Origin: Ferrimonas senticii DSM 18821
GTDB taxonomy: Bacteria; Pseudomonadota; Gammaproteobacteria; Enterobacterales; Shewanellaceae
Reading direction: 5' to 3'
DNA length: 64,000 nucleotides
Assembly: GCF_000422665.1 (NCBI RefSeq)
Contig: NZ_KE383898.1
Span: 1-64,000, forward strand
Both the position numbers and the translations under genes were made by a program. Below are positions 1 to 8,981 of this stretch, one piece after another (position 1 is the first letter of the stretch; each line of letters starts with the position of its first letter). A model generated the notes under the pieces. It did not search any database. It was not told the DNA's origin and was given only the letters and a program-made list of their open reading frames with translations.

Positions 1-717
1 AAATCAGGGACGATGAATCCGCGCAGTGCCGAAAGGAGCAGCACAAGGAGTGAAGGGGTGTCGCCGTGTTGGAGGCATTAGGGATTGAAAAGGGTGGAAC
101 CCTTTCCCGCCGGAGGCTAATGGCTATGAAATGCTGACATATTGGCTATCTTCGGCATTCGCTACTGCCAGCGACGCTCGCGCTCTTACTATCGACTGCG
201 AACTAATCACTGATAACTCTCTTACCTTTGCCTCCGGCGGCCAAGGGCTGTGCCCTTTGGAATCCACTGCGCCTCTAAGGTTGACGAAAGCCCCTCGTTC
301 CCACCGCACTTCGCGGCAGCATCGGCTCGAGGCGGCATCCCTGCCTTCGCGAGCCTCTCGGGCATCCTGCCCTCGGCTTGCCGCTGCGTTTGCGGTTTCA
401 CTCGGCGTCAACAAGTCGGCGAGAGCACTCTGAATCACTGTTACCGAGTGTGCAAACCAATACAATTCATCGGTGAGGGTTGCGCCAACGGGCTGTATCC
501 GACTCACGGCGCTGCAACACTTAGCTACGACACAGCTTTTTTTTGCGCATTGCTAACGTTTGCGCATTTGCCTTAATGCCTCACAAAGCGTTCGCTAATA
601 CGAACAATGGCCGAGGTAAAACCTCTTATAATCCCGCCGAAATTCTGCTGATGCTGTTATCTCACTGAAATAGCGTCGAATATTTTTATTCTTTCGAACC
701 AGAAAGTAGGCCGCAAG
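1..717. other. Non-coding region with inverted hairpin elements
   Basis: No convincing gene is visible before the permease start. Two similar GC-rich elements lie in opposite orientation. Each has a small hairpin (around 94-104 and 243-257) next to an 11-base block, and the blocks at 107-117 and 230-240 are exact reverse complements. Short open frames on both strands lack ribosome binding sites and give low-complexity Arg/Ser/Ala-rich translations, so I treat them as chance. The right part (541-717) looks like the promoter region of the permease. Confidence 0.6.
550..565. promoter_or_regulatory. Putative PurR-like operator
   Basis: TTGCTAACGTTTGCGC matches 12 of 16 positions of the E. coli PurR box ACGCAAACGTTTGCGT, including the whole central AACGTTTGCG. 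It lies about 150 bases upstream of a purine permease, a typical PurR target. A TATAAT at 627-632 is the best -10 candidate, so the box would sit well upstream of the promoter, which is unusual. The functional link is inference. Confidence 0.45.
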
Positions 718-2007
718 ATGCTAGAAAAGCTGTTTAAGCTCTCTGAAAACCGCACTACCGCTCGTCAAGAAGTGATCGCCGGTTGTACCACCTTCCTCAC
801 CATGGCGTACATCATCTTCGTCAATCCCGCGATGCTGGCTGACGCTGGTATGGATCACGGGGCGGTGTTTGTTGCTACCTGTATCGCGGCGGCCATCGGT
901 TGTTTGATGATGGGCTTTATCGCCAACTACCCTATCGCTTTGGCACCAGGGATGGGCTTGAACGCCTTCTTCACCTACGCAGTGGTACTGGACATGGGCC
1001 ACAGCTGGGAAACCGCGCTGGCGGCAGTATTCTGCTCTGGGGTGCTGTTTATGATTCTGTCGCTGCTGAAGGTGCGCGAATGGTTGATGAACGCCATCCC
1101 AACCGCACTGCGTACCGGCATCGCTGGTGGTATCGGTCTGTTCCTGGCGCTGATTGGTCTGAAGAACGCTGGGGTTATCGTTGATAACCCAGCCACTTTG
1201 GTTGGCATCGGTGATGTAACCAGTTTCTCTGTAATCATGGCGGCAGTCAGCTTCGCGGCGGTGATTGCGCTGGTGAAGTTTGGTTTCAAAGCGGCGGTAA
1301 TGCTGTCGATTTTGGTGACCACCTTACTGGGTCTGATCTTCGGTGACGTGCAATACGCAGGGATCTTCTCAGCACCACCATCGGTTGCCCCAACCTTTAT
1401 GGCACTGGATTTCTCCAGCGTGTTTGAAGTGGGCATGCTGTCGGTGATTTTCGCCTTCCTGTTTGTTGATCTGTTTGACACCTCCGGCACCTTGGTAGCC
1501 GTTGCTCAGCGCGGCAACATGCTGGATAAAGAGGGCAAGCTGCCACGCGCCGATCGGGCGATGTTGGCCGACTCTACCGCTACTATCGCTGGTGCTTGTT
1601 TGGGTACCTCCACCACTACCTCTTTTGTGGAGTCCACTGCTGGTGTGGCCGCGGGCGGTCGTACCGGTCTGACTGCGGTGACCGTTGGCCTGCTGTTTAT
1701 CGCCTGTTTGTTTATCTCGCCGTTGGCGGGCATGGTCCCGGCGTACGCCACCACTGGTGCGCTGCTGTACGTCTGTATCCTGATGCTATCTGGTCTGCAG
1801 CAAGTGGAGTGGGATGACATCACCGAAGCGGCGCCGGTGGTTATTACCACCATTATGATGCCACTGACCTTCTCTATTGCTCATGGTATCTCCATTGGCT
1901 TTATCAGCTACGCGGCGATCAAGGTGCTGTCTGGCAAAGCCAAAGACGTGAGCCCTGCGGTGGCGATTCTGGCGCTGCTGTTTATCGCTAAGTTTGCCTT
2001 TAGCTAA
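718..2007 (+). CDS. NCS2 (AzgA-type) purine permease
   Basis: A 429-residue, strongly hydrophobic protein of the nucleobase:cation symporter-2 family, AzgA/AdeP branch, expected to import adenine, guanine or hypoxanthine across the inner membrane with protons. The N-terminus has the family pattern QEVIAGCTTFLTMAYIIFVN followed by a conserved APGMGLNAFFTY block near residue 80. The central LFDTSGTLVAVAQ and the STTTSFVESTAGVAAGGRTGL block are substrate-site signatures of this branch. Length fits the family (about 430-450). A PurR-like operator lies upstream and a strong terminator follows, so it is probably a single-gene unit. The exact base it carries cannot be read from sequence. Confidence 0.9.
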   Translation: MLEKLFKLSENRTTARQEVIAGCTTFLTMAYIIFVNPAMLADAGMDHGAVFVATCIAAAIGCLMMGFIANYPIALAPGMGLNAFFTYAVVLDMGHSWETALAAVFCSGVLFMILSLLKVREWLMNAIPTALRTGIAGGIGLFLALIGLKNAGVIVDNPATLVGIGDVTSFSVIMAAVSFAAVIALVKFGFKAAVMLSILVTTLLGLIFGDVQYAGIFSAPPSVAPTFMALDFSSVFEVGMLSVIFAFLFVDLFDTSGTLVAVAQRGNMLDKEGKLPRADRAMLADSTATIAGACLGTSTTTSFVESTAGVAAGGRTGLTAVTVGLLFIACLFISPLAGMVPAYATTGALLYVCILMLSGLQQVEWDDITEAAPVVITTIMMPLTFSIAHGISIGFISYAAIKVLSGKAKDVSPAVAILALLFIAKFAFS

Positions 2008-2034
2008 ATCGTCAAGGTTTCACACCGTTAGCGT

Positions 2035-2069
2035 GCGCGCCCCGAGTTTTACTCGGGGCGCGCTGTTTT
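2035..2069 (+). terminator. Rho-independent terminator after permease
   Basis: A perfect 13-base GC-rich stem (2035-2047 with 2051-2063), a 3-base loop, then a short T-rich tail. It separates the permease from proBA. Confidence 0.85.
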
Positions 2070-2196
2070 ATAAGCGCTGGCAATCGTAGCTGCTGTTTTT
2101 TGCGGCACTGATAGTGAAATTTACTCAGCGGTAGCTGTGCATTCACGCCGCTTGCGGTATAACGGTCAGACTGTTTTTAAAGCTTGTTTGTAGAAG

Positions 2197-3306
2197 ATGA
2201 AGCAATCCCCAAAACGTGTGGTGGTTAAGCTAGGCACCAGCGTTCTTACCTCTGGCAGCCCGCGCCTCGATCGCGCTCATATGGTGGAACTGGTGCGGCA
2301 GATGGCACGTCTGCATCGCGCTGGTCACGAGATCATTGTGGTTACCTCTGGCGCCGTTGCCGCCGGCCGTGAACACCTTGGCTACCCCGAACTGCCCAAC
2401 TCCATCTCCAGCAAACAGCTACTGGCGGCAGTCGGACAGGGACAGTTGATCCGCGTTTGGGAACAACTGTTTGAACTGTATGGTCTGCATGTCGGCCAGA
2501 TGCTACTAACCCGCGCCGATCTGGATGATCGCGAACGTTACCTCAATGCCCGCGATACCATGCAGGCGCTGCTGGAACATCGGATCATTCCGGTGATCAA
2601 CGAGAACGACGCGGTGGCTACCAGCGAAATCAAGGTTGGCGATAATGACAATTTGTCGGCGCTGGCGGCACTGCTAGCGCAAGCGGATCTGTTGCTGTTG
2701 TTGACCGATCAGCAAGGCTTGTACAACGCTGACCCTCGTACCAATCCCGATGCACAACTGATTGAACAGGTTGAGCTGATCAATGACGAACTGCGAGCAT
2801 TGGCGGGTGGCAGCGGTACCAATTTGGGTACTGGCGGTATGGCCACCAAGCTGCAAGCGGCCAACGTGGCGATGCGCGCTGGCGTCGAGGTGGTGATTGC
2901 TGCCGGTCACCGTGAAGGGGTGATTGAGCAACTGGTGGCCGGTGAGGCCATTGGCACTCGCTTTATCGCCAAAGCTCAAGGGCTGGATGAGCGCAAACGC
3001 TGGATTCTGGCGGGACCGCCGCCAAGCGGCATTCTGCAGTTGGACGGTGGTGCGGTCAGTGCTCTGTGCGACAAAGGTTCCAGTCTGCTGGCCAAAGGGA
3101 TCACGGCGGTCTCTGGTGACTTTAGCCGCGGCGATACGGTGTTGCTGCATGATGCCAATGGCCAAGCGGTGGCTCGCGGTATTGCCCGTTATGGCAGCAA
3201 CGACTTACGCCGTCTGCAGGGGCAACACTCCCGCGATATCGAACCACTACTGGGCTTCTCTTACGGCCCGGTAGCCATTCACCGAAATGACATGGTGGTG
3301 CTATGA
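2197..3306 (+). CDS. proB: Glutamate 5-kinase
   Basis: Phosphorylates L-glutamate to glutamyl 5-phosphate, the first and feedback-controlled step of proline synthesis, in the cytoplasm. The 369-residue product aligns along its whole length with E. coli ProB. It has the amino-acid kinase start [13 protein letters not shown], the [19 protein letters not shown] block, INENDAVAT and [12 protein letters not shown] substrate motifs, and a [13 protein letters not shown] loop. A PUA domain follows from about residue 275 ([12 protein letters not shown] onward). It overlaps proA by four bases (ATGA), so the two are translationally coupled. Confidence 0.97.
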   Translation: MKQSPKRVVVKLGTSVLTSGSPRLDRAHMVELVRQMARLHRAGHEIIVVTSGAVAAGREHLGYPELPNSISSKQLLAAVGQGQLIRVWEQLFELYGLHVGQMLLTRADLDDRERYLNARDTMQALLEHRIIPVINENDAVATSEIKVGDNDNLSALAALLAQADLLLLLTDQQGLYNADPRTNPDAQLIEQVELINDELRALAGGSGTNLGTGGMATKLQAANVAMRAGVEVVIAAGHREGVIEQLVAGEAIGTRFIAKAQGLDERKRWILAGPPPSGILQLDGGAVSALCDKGSSLLAKGITAVSGDFSRGDTVLLHDANGQAVARGIARYGSNDLRRLQGQHSRDIEPLLGFSYGPVAIHRNDMVVL

Positions 3307-4556
3307 CCGACAATCCATTATTGGCAATGGGCCAAGCGGCCCGCGAAGCCAGTTTTTCGCTACTTGGCCTAGGCCGTCGTCAAAAAGACGCGCTGCTGGC
3401 GGCGATCCGTGATCAGCTACTGAACGATCAGTACAGCATCATTGCCGCCAACGCCATCGATATGGCTGAGGCCAATGCCCAAGGGTTGGCACCAGCAATG
3501 CTTGATCGCTTGCTGCTGAATGAACAGCGGTTGGCGGCCATCTGCGCCGACATCGATACCGTGATTGGGCTGCCGGATCCGGTTGGTGAAGAACTGGAAA
3601 GCCGCTTGTTAGCCAACGGTTTGCGTTTGTCTCGTCGGCGCATTCCGTTGGGTGTGCTGGGAGTGATCTATGAAGCGCGACCGAATGTCACCGTTGATAT
3701 TGCGGTGCTGGCGCTGAAGACCGGCAATGCCGCGATTTTGCGTGGTGGCAAAGAGACGTTGCACTCCAACCGCGCCTTGCTGAAATCGATTCACGCGGCG
3801 CTGCTAAGCCAAAATCTGCCAATCGAAGCGGTGCAGTTGATCGACTCACCGGATCGCGCCTTGGTGACCGCGCTGCTGCAGCTGGATCAATACGTCGATA
3901 TGCTGATCCCTCGTGGCGGTGCTGGTTTGCATCAGCTGTGTAAGGAACAAGCGCGGATGCCAGTGATCACCGGCGGTATCGGCATCTGTCATATGTTTGT
4001 TGACAAAGCCGCGCAGCTGGACAAAGTGGTCGAGCTGGTGGTCAACGCCAAAGTACAGCGCCCAACAGTATGTAATGCGCTGGACACCTTACTGGTGCAC
4101 GCAGAGGTCGCCGAGCAGGTGTTGCCACTGGTTCAGGCGGCGATGGTTGAGCATAGCGTTACCATCAAAGCCTGTCCGCAAGCCCTACCGCTGTTGCCAG
4201 GGGCACAGGCGGCTGGCGCTGACGACTTTGACCAAGAGTGGTTGGGGCTGACCTTAGGCGTTAAGGTAGTGGCGGATGTGAATGGTGCGATTGACCACAT
4301 TCGTGCCCATTCCAGTGAGCATTCGGAAAGTATCCTGACCGATGACATGGCCACCGCTAACCGCTTTATCGCGGCGATCAACTCTGCCGCGGTGTACGTT
4401 AACGCGTCGACCCGCTTTACCGATGGCTCCGAGTTTGGCTTGGGCGCGGAAGTGGCGGTATCGACTCAGAAGCTGCACGCCCGTGGGCCGATGGGGCTGA
4501 CCGCGTTAACTACCTATAAGTGGCTTGGCTTAGGCGATTACCACACTCGCAGCTAG
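3303..4556 (+). CDS. proA: Glutamate-5-semialdehyde dehydrogenase
   Basis: NADPH-dependent reduction of glutamyl 5-phosphate to glutamate semialdehyde, the second proline-synthesis step. The 417-residue product has the gamma-glutamyl phosphate reductase pattern: [25 protein letters not shown], and the catalytic cysteine in [15 protein letters not shown]. The C-terminal [28 protein letters not shown] block is typical. Length matches E. coli ProA (417). It starts inside the proB stop codon, and GK and GPR are thought to act as a complex. A 7-base-stem hairpin follows at 4624-4641. Confidence 0.97.
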   Translation: MTDNPLLAMGQAAREASFSLLGLGRRQKDALLAAIRDQLLNDQYSIIAANAIDMAEANAQGLAPAMLDRLLLNEQRLAAICADIDTVIGLPDPVGEELESRLLANGLRLSRRRIPLGVLGVIYEARPNVTVDIAVLALKTGNAAILRGGKETLHSNRALLKSIHAALLSQNLPIEAVQLIDSPDRALVTALLQLDQYVDMLIPRGGAGLHQLCKEQARMPVITGGIGICHMFVDKAAQLDKVVELVVNAKVQRPTVCNALDTLLVHAEVAEQVLPLVQAAMVEHSVTIKACPQALPLLPGAQAAGADDFDQEWLGLTLGVKVVADVNGAIDHIRAHSSEHSESILTDDMATANRFIAAINSAAVYVNASTRFTDGSEFGLGAEVAVSTQKLHARGPMGLTALTTYKWLGLGDYHTRS

Positions 4557-4623
4557 TGCCGTCGCAGCGATGTGGTCGCCGCTAGGGAGCAGTCCTTGGC
4601 GACGACCATTGAATCGGATCATC

Positions 4624-4641
4624 AAGGGCGCTTGCGCCCTT
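4624..4641 (+). terminator. Hairpin after proA, possible terminator
   Basis: AAGGGCG and CGCCCTT form a 7-base stem with a CTTG loop. The T-tract is poor, so termination may be partial. Its position argues for the later start (4662) of the next gene. Confidence 0.5.
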
Positions 4642-4661
4642 TGTTAGTTAGAAAAGACCTT

Positions 4662-5333
4662 ATGTCGATAAGCTATGGAAACCCTGTGCTGCTGCGGATC
4701 TCTAACCGTGTTGGCTTGTTCGGGGTGATGTTGCTGACCTTGTCACCGCTGCTGGCTGCGGTGGCTTACCGTGGTGATGCGGGCGAGTCGTTCAGTTTCT
4801 TGACTCACACTCTGTCTGAGTTAGGGCGCTACGAGGTATCGCAACTGGCGCTGCTGGTGAACGGTGGGCTGTTCTTTGGCGGTTTGTCGCTGGTGGTCGC
4901 CTTTGTCACGCGGCTATGGCTGGTCAGCGGCGTTGGCTTTCAAGCGGCGATGTACCTGTGCAACATCGTGTTGGCGTTGTCGATTACGGCGGTGGGCTTG
5001 TTTCCAGTGAACGTCGGCCGACTGCATATCGATGCCATGCTGTTTTTCTACCTGATGACCTTTATCTGTGGCGTGTTGTATTGCACCGCGTTGTGGCGTC
5101 ATCCGCCGTCACGATTAGGGTTGATCCCAGCGATGATTGCCGGTGGCTTGGGGTTGAGCGCGTTTTGCAAAGAGGAACGCGATCTGCTGTTGATGGATCG
5201 CTACGCCTTTGGCTTGTTCGGTGCCGATCGTCCCAACTTGTGGTGGCCGGCGTTTGAAGGCTGGTTGATGCTGCTGTTTGTTGGGATCTGGCTGCTGTTT
5301 GCTTTAAGCGTGATTGAGCGGGCTGACAACTAG
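4662..5333 (+). CDS. DUF998-like integral membrane protein
   Basis: A hydrophobic protein of about 223 residues with roughly six membrane segments. It resembles DUF998 proteins, whose hallmark is an early THTLSELGRY-type motif, present here around residues 48-57. Function is unknown. An upstream in-frame start at 4572 would add 30 mostly polar residues and run through the hairpin after proA, so ATG 4662 is preferred. No strong ribosome binding site is visible. It ends just before a bidirectional terminator shared with ubiV. Confidence 0.65.
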   Translation: MSISYGNPVLLRISNRVGLFGVMLLTLSPLLAAVAYRGDAGESFSFLTHTLSELGRYEVSQLALLVNGGLFFGGLSLVVAFVTRLWLVSGVGFQAAMYLCNIVLALSITAVGLFPVNVGRLHIDAMLFFYLMTFICGVLYCTALWRHPPSRLGLIPAMIAGGLGLSAFCKEERDLLLMDRYAFGLFGADRPNLWWPAFEGWLMLLFVGIWLLFALSVIERADN

Positions 5334-5347
5334 CAACGGAATTCAAA

Positions 5348-5387
5348 AAAGCGGTCGTTTCTTTCGGGAAACGACCGCTTTGGTTTT
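5348..5387. terminator. Bidirectional terminator, DUF998 gene / ubiV
   Basis: A perfect 13-base stem (5348-5360 with 5369-5381) with A-rich and T-rich flanks lies between convergent genes. Confidence 0.85.
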
Positions 5388-5402
5388 GTTGCCTCAACGG
5401 TT

Positions 5403-6287
5403 TTAATCAGCGCATAACTCGGCGCCGATGTTGGCACGGCGCCATAGCGGTGCTCGACCCGCTTCTGGGGCGTTAAATTGCGGTTGTTGCCGTTCGATGG
5501 CTTCGGCCAGTTCGGTTAACCAGTCAAGCGCGGCCAGTGACTGTGGCAAAATCCGCAGCCAATCGACGCCAAGATCGGTTAATTGGTTAAGGTAGGGCAG
5601 TAGGTCGACCGGACTGGCGGCTTGGATCTGGGTGCCGTTAACCGCAAACATCGGTTGTCCATCCAGTGAGTGTGCTAACTCTGCCCCTTGGCTTTGGCAG
5701 ATCTTTTGACAGAGTTTGCGATTGCGCCCGTGTACTCGGGCGCTGGTACAACGGGCCGACACTGCCAAGGTAGGGTAGCCCCAACCGAGCAGTTCCAGCT
5801 CGAACTGCTGCCGTAGCCCAAGCTGCTGGCAGTCGTCCATCAAGGTTTGCAGGCTATCGTGGGTGATCTCCAGCGGTGGCTGATAGCCGACCATTCCCAA
5901 GCTTAATAGCCATTTGATGCTAGCAGCGTTATAGATATTAAGGCTGCTACCAGCGACAAACGGCAGCCCGGCCTGATGGGCAGCGGCGACCGCTGCCATG
6001 TCGTTGGCTTCGATGGTGATGTTGGGCAACGCGCAGATCCGCTCCAGCAAGCGAATATCTCGGTCTGAGGCGATGAGGTTAAGGCTGGAGATCACCAACT
6101 GCTTGTTATCGGCGGCCAGTACCTCGGCAAACTCCGCCAGCTCTCTTGGACTTAAACGGTCACGTTGGCTGCAGACGGTTTCGCCCAAATAGATCCGTTG
6201 TACCGGCAGGGTTTTCAGCTGTTCCAGCTGCGCCAGTTGTTGTTGGCGCGGTTGTGGCCAGCAGTTAAATGCCAGAGACAGTTTCAT
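5403..6287 (-). CDS. ubiV: O2-independent ubiquinone hydroxylation factor UbiV
   Basis: A U32-peptidase-family protein that works with UbiU as a [4Fe-4S] heterodimer in oxygen-independent hydroxylation steps of ubiquinone synthesis. The 294-residue product begins MKLSLAFNCWP and matches E. coli YhbV in length. Four candidate cluster cysteines are visible: one in YLGETVCSQR, and three in the CTSARVHGRNRKLCQKIC stretch. The start at 6287 overlaps the ubiU stop (ATGA) and has a GGAGGG ribosome binding site. A longer frame to 6419 is only overlap with ubiU. Confidence 0.93.
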   Translation of the reverse strand: MKLSLAFNCWPQPRQQQLAQLEQLKTLPVQRIYLGETVCSQRDRLSPRELAEFAEVLAADNKQLVISSLNLIASDRDIRLLERICALPNITIEANDMAAVAAAHQAGLPFVAGSSLNIYNAASIKWLLSLGMVGYQPPLEITHDSLQTLMDDCQQLGLRQQFELELLGWGYPTLAVSARCTSARVHGRNRKLCQKICQSQGAELAHSLDGQPMFAVNGTQIQAASPVDLLPYLNQLTDLGVDWLRILPQSLAALDWLTELAEAIERQQPQFNAPEAGRAPLWRRANIGAELCAD

Positions 6288-7279
6288 TGCCAGCCCTCCA
6301 TGTATGGCCCGCAGGTCAGGGTTTGCCCTTCCGCTTGCAGTTGCAGCTGCCGCTGCCAAGCTGGATCCAAACGGAATTGTTGACCTTGTACCGCCAGCGT
6401 ATCTAACGCTTGGCGCCATACCTGAGTGATCCGCTGACTGTAAGCGCCGCTGCGCTGCCGGCCTTCCAATTTGACCGCGGTGACCCCGGCATTTTTAAGC
6501 TGGGCGACCAACGGCAGGGTTGATAAACCGCAGGGGCTGCAAATAGCGTGCTGGGCTTTGCCTGCGATCTGATAACGGCCTTTGCAAACGGTCGGGTAGC
6601 CACCGGCGTGGGCGTTGTCGGTGCGATCTAATAGGAACTCGCCAAGCCACGCTTCGCGGCCTTGCGGGGTTTCTTTCCAAGTTACTCGTTCAGCCGGGGA
6701 ACAGGCACCGCCACTGTTGGGGCTTTGGCCACTAAACCAGGTGGACAGTTGGCAACGGCCCTCGGCCATCACGCATAGGCTACCACTGGCGAACACTTCC
6801 AGTTCGACCGGGGAATCGGCGCCGATCCGTTCAATCTGTGCCATCGATAGCACCCGTGGTAACACGGCTCGGGTGATGCCAAAGTGTTGTTGATACAGCG
6901 TCAGGCTCAGCACGCTGGCGGAGCTGGCTTGCACCGATAGGTGACGTTCCAGAGCGGGGTGATGCTGTTGGGCGTAATCCAGTAGGCCTACGTCGGCCAT
7001 GATCACCGCATCGACGCCGACATCGGCGGCCATATCGATGGCACTGTGCCAGCGTGATTCATTGCCAGCGCTGGGGTAGGTGTTGATCGCCACATACAGC
7101 TTTTTGCCTTGCTGATGGCACAGCGTAGCGGCTTGGGCTAATTCATCGCGGTTAAAGTTGATGCCGGCAAAGCGGCGGGCGTTGGTGTCGTCCTTAAGGC
7201 CAACATAGACGGCGTCGGCTCCGGCGGCGAGGGTGGGGGCGAGGCTTGCCAAGGTGCCCACTGGCGCTAGCAGTTCCAT
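6284..7279 (-). CDS. ubiU: O2-independent ubiquinone hydroxylation factor UbiU
   Basis: Partner of UbiV in anaerobic ubiquinone biosynthesis, a U32-family [4Fe-4S] protein. The product is 331 residues, the same as E. coli YhbU. The N-terminus MELLAPVGTLASLAPTLAAGADAVYVG is the U32 signature. Cysteines at GSLCVMAEGRC, GGACSPAE and CSPCGL are the likely cluster ligands. It is transcribed with ubiV and divergently from ubiT, keeping the UbiTUV set together. The pathway allows quinone synthesis without oxygen, in line with a facultative anaerobe. Confidence 0.94.
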   Translation of the reverse strand: MELLAPVGTLASLAPTLAAGADAVYVGLKDDTNARRFAGINFNRDELAQAATLCHQQGKKLYVAINTYPSAGNESRWHSAIDMAADVGVDAVIMADVGLLDYAQQHHPALERHLSVQASSASVLSLTLYQQHFGITRAVLPRVLSMAQIERIGADSPVELEVFASGSLCVMAEGRCQLSTWFSGQSPNSGGACSPAERVTWKETPQGREAWLGEFLLDRTDNAHAGGYPTVCKGRYQIAGKAQHAICSPCGLSTLPLVAQLKNAGVTAVKLEGRQRSGAYSQRITQVWRQALDTLAVQGQQFRLDPAWQRQLQLQAEGQTLTCGPYMEGWQ

Positions 7280-7341
7280 GCTGTTGTTACAATATTGCCA
7301 AGTTGTTAGCTAAAGATATCAATCCGGTAAGCACATTACTT

Positions 7342-7353
7342 TGCGCTAGCGCA
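7342..7353. promoter_or_regulatory. 12-base palindrome between ubiU and ubiT
   Basis: TGCGCTAGCGCA is a perfect palindrome near the middle of the 134-base divergent spacer (7280-7413). It could be an operator shared by both promoters. No intact FNR box was found. Role is inference. Confidence 0.3.
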
Positions 7354-7413
7354 GTTCTTTAGCATGACTAAATGGTTAGTCTGGTGGCGGAACGCATCAT
7401 TAGGAGAACGTCG

Positions 7414-7872
7414 ATGAACATCCGGCCGCCATTACTGCCATTGCAGTTAACGCTGTTACCACTGTTACAACAGCATTTTGCTAAGCCGATGGCCGATGGT
7501 GAATTGGACTTTTTAGCGGGCAAGGTGATTGCCCTTAATATTCGGCCGCTGCCGTGGGATCTGGGGCTGTCGCTGCAGGCGGGCAAACTAAAGTTGCTGT
7601 GGCCGCAAGGGCCAGTTGATGCCCGTTTTAGTGGCCACCCGAAGGCGATGGCCGAGTTCGCTTTTGGGCTAGAGGATGGCGATGCGCTGTTTTTTCGCCG
7701 CCAGTTAGCGATGGAGGGCAATACCGCTTTGGCGTTAGAGCTTAAAGGGCTATTAGGTCGGCACCCGTTGCCGTTTGCCTTTAAATCGCAACTGGCGTCA
7801 TTGACCGAGTTGTTGGTTAATAAGCCACGGTTGCCGCTACCAAGCGAACTGCGCAAGCGTTTGGCGCTTTAA
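7414..7872 (+). CDS. ubiT: SCP2-domain ubiquinone factor UbiT
   Basis: A lipid-binding accessory protein for anaerobic ubiquinone synthesis, the third member of the UbiTUV set. The 152-residue product resembles E. coli YhbT: DGELDFLAGKVIALNIR near residue 27, then the SCP2 core ending DALFFRRQLAMEGNTALALELKGLL. ATG 7414 is chosen because AGGAGA sits at 7402-7407; the in-frame start at 7372 has no such site. Its 3' end meets the convergent yfhL across a bidirectional terminator. Confidence 0.88.
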   Translation: MNIRPPLLPLQLTLLPLLQQHFAKPMADGELDFLAGKVIALNIRPLPWDLGLSLQAGKLKLLWPQGPVDARFSGHPKAMAEFAFGLEDGDALFFRRQLAMEGNTALALELKGLLGRHPLPFAFKSQLASLTELLVNKPRLPLPSELRKRLAL

Positions 7873-7882
7873 GATGGATAGC

Positions 7883-7910
7883 AAAACGCCGCTGATGTCA
7901 GCGGCGTTTT
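7883..7910. terminator. Bidirectional terminator, ubiT / yfhL
   Basis: A perfect 13-base stem (7883-7895 with 7898-7910), a 2-base loop and A/T flanks lie between convergent genes. Confidence 0.88.
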
Positions 7911-7937
7911 AGTTTGGCGAAGGCCTTGGTTTCGGAC

Positions 7938-8189
<252 letters not shown>

Positions 8190-8604
8190 TTAAAACGAGT
8201 TCTCTACAAAAATTTCCACAACATCAATGTGTTATGTTTATGTCGCATCAGGGATTATTGCTAAGTGATATCTCGATTATACCCGCATTCTGTGGCCAAG
8301 CGATAGGAGTACCAGAATTGGTTGTTATGTTGATGGTCAGTGGTGGGCGCGACTAATCACAGGCTCCTACAATTTTTGACTAGAAACTGAAGTTAACTAA
8401 AGTAAAACTATAACAAGGCGGGTGAATTTTCGCCAATTAATTGAATTGACAATTCGATTGTTTATTTTTTGTGAGGGGTGGGGACGAAAAGTCGATCGGA
8501 TAAACGCAAGTAATTTAAGTTTGTGGGTATCTGTCAGGCAAAGCAGTAGTAATGGATCTCTTTAATTATGATTTATTTTTTTAACAATCTTATTAACTTT
8601 GAAA

Positions 8605-8660
8605 TTTGTAGGTGTCACCTAAATCGCTTGTCAAATCTCGTATTTAGGTGGGCTTACAAA
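8605..8660. repeat. Interrupted inverted repeat (possible RNA hairpin)
   Basis: TTTGTA (8605-8610) pairs with TACAAA (8655-8660), and ACCTAAAT (8617-8624) pairs with ATTTAGGT (8642-8649). A small internal loop separates the stems and a 17-base terminal loop closes them. It lies in otherwise unstructured AT-rich DNA. Confidence 0.5.
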
Positions 8661-8885
8661 TAGTTATATTTCTTTTAAAACAGTCACTTATTGCTCGCGT
8701 CGGGCCTCTTTGGGGTAGTTTTTTCTAGGTGTGATAAAGCAGATGTAACTTACCTTTGTTGTTAGTCTAATTATTTAATTTTGATTTAAGTTATCAAATT
8801 CCGATGACATGTATAGCATGGCTGAGTTTTCTATTGAACTTCTTCCCAAGTAAGTTTGTAGATATATACTCTTGCTTTAGATATG

Positions 8886-8907
8886 CCTTGAAAAAGCAAG
8901 GTTTTTT
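8886..8907 (+). terminator. Intrinsic terminator upstream of adhesin
   Basis: CCTTG, a six-base loop, CAAGG, then six T residues. The short stem with a good T-tract sits 75 bases before the adhesin ATG, where no upstream plus-strand gene exists. That suggests a small RNA 3' end or an attenuator. Confidence 0.55.
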
Positions 8908-8981
8908 ATCTTGTTAGTCACCTATCTAAGCGTTTTAAGTAGCCTAGATTTGTGGGTGATTACATTTGTGTTTGATTCTAT

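Larger units (their letters stand above)
8190..8981. other. Long AT-rich intergenic region before adhesin
   Basis: Nearly 800 bases without a supported gene and visibly AT-richer than the flanks. It holds a long interrupted inverted repeat (8605-8660), a 6-base inverted repeat with 7-base spacer (8780-8798), and an intrinsic terminator (8886-8907) only 75 bases before the adhesin start. It may encode a small RNA or a long attenuated leader. No promoter could be assigned with confidence. Confidence 0.55.

Noticed and set aside
124-576. Overlapping short open frames on both strands before the permease
   Set aside because: No ribosome binding sites, mutually overlapping, low-complexity Arg/Ser/Ala-rich translations, and they run through hairpin elements.
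4572-4661. N-terminal extension of the DUF998-like protein
   Set aside because: It would cross the hairpin after proA and adds polar sequence before the first membrane segment.
8780-8798. TTTGAT-N7-ATCAAA inverted repeat as an FNR site
   Set aside because: FNR boxes need a 4-base spacer; here it is 7. It may be an operator for something else, but I cannot assign it.
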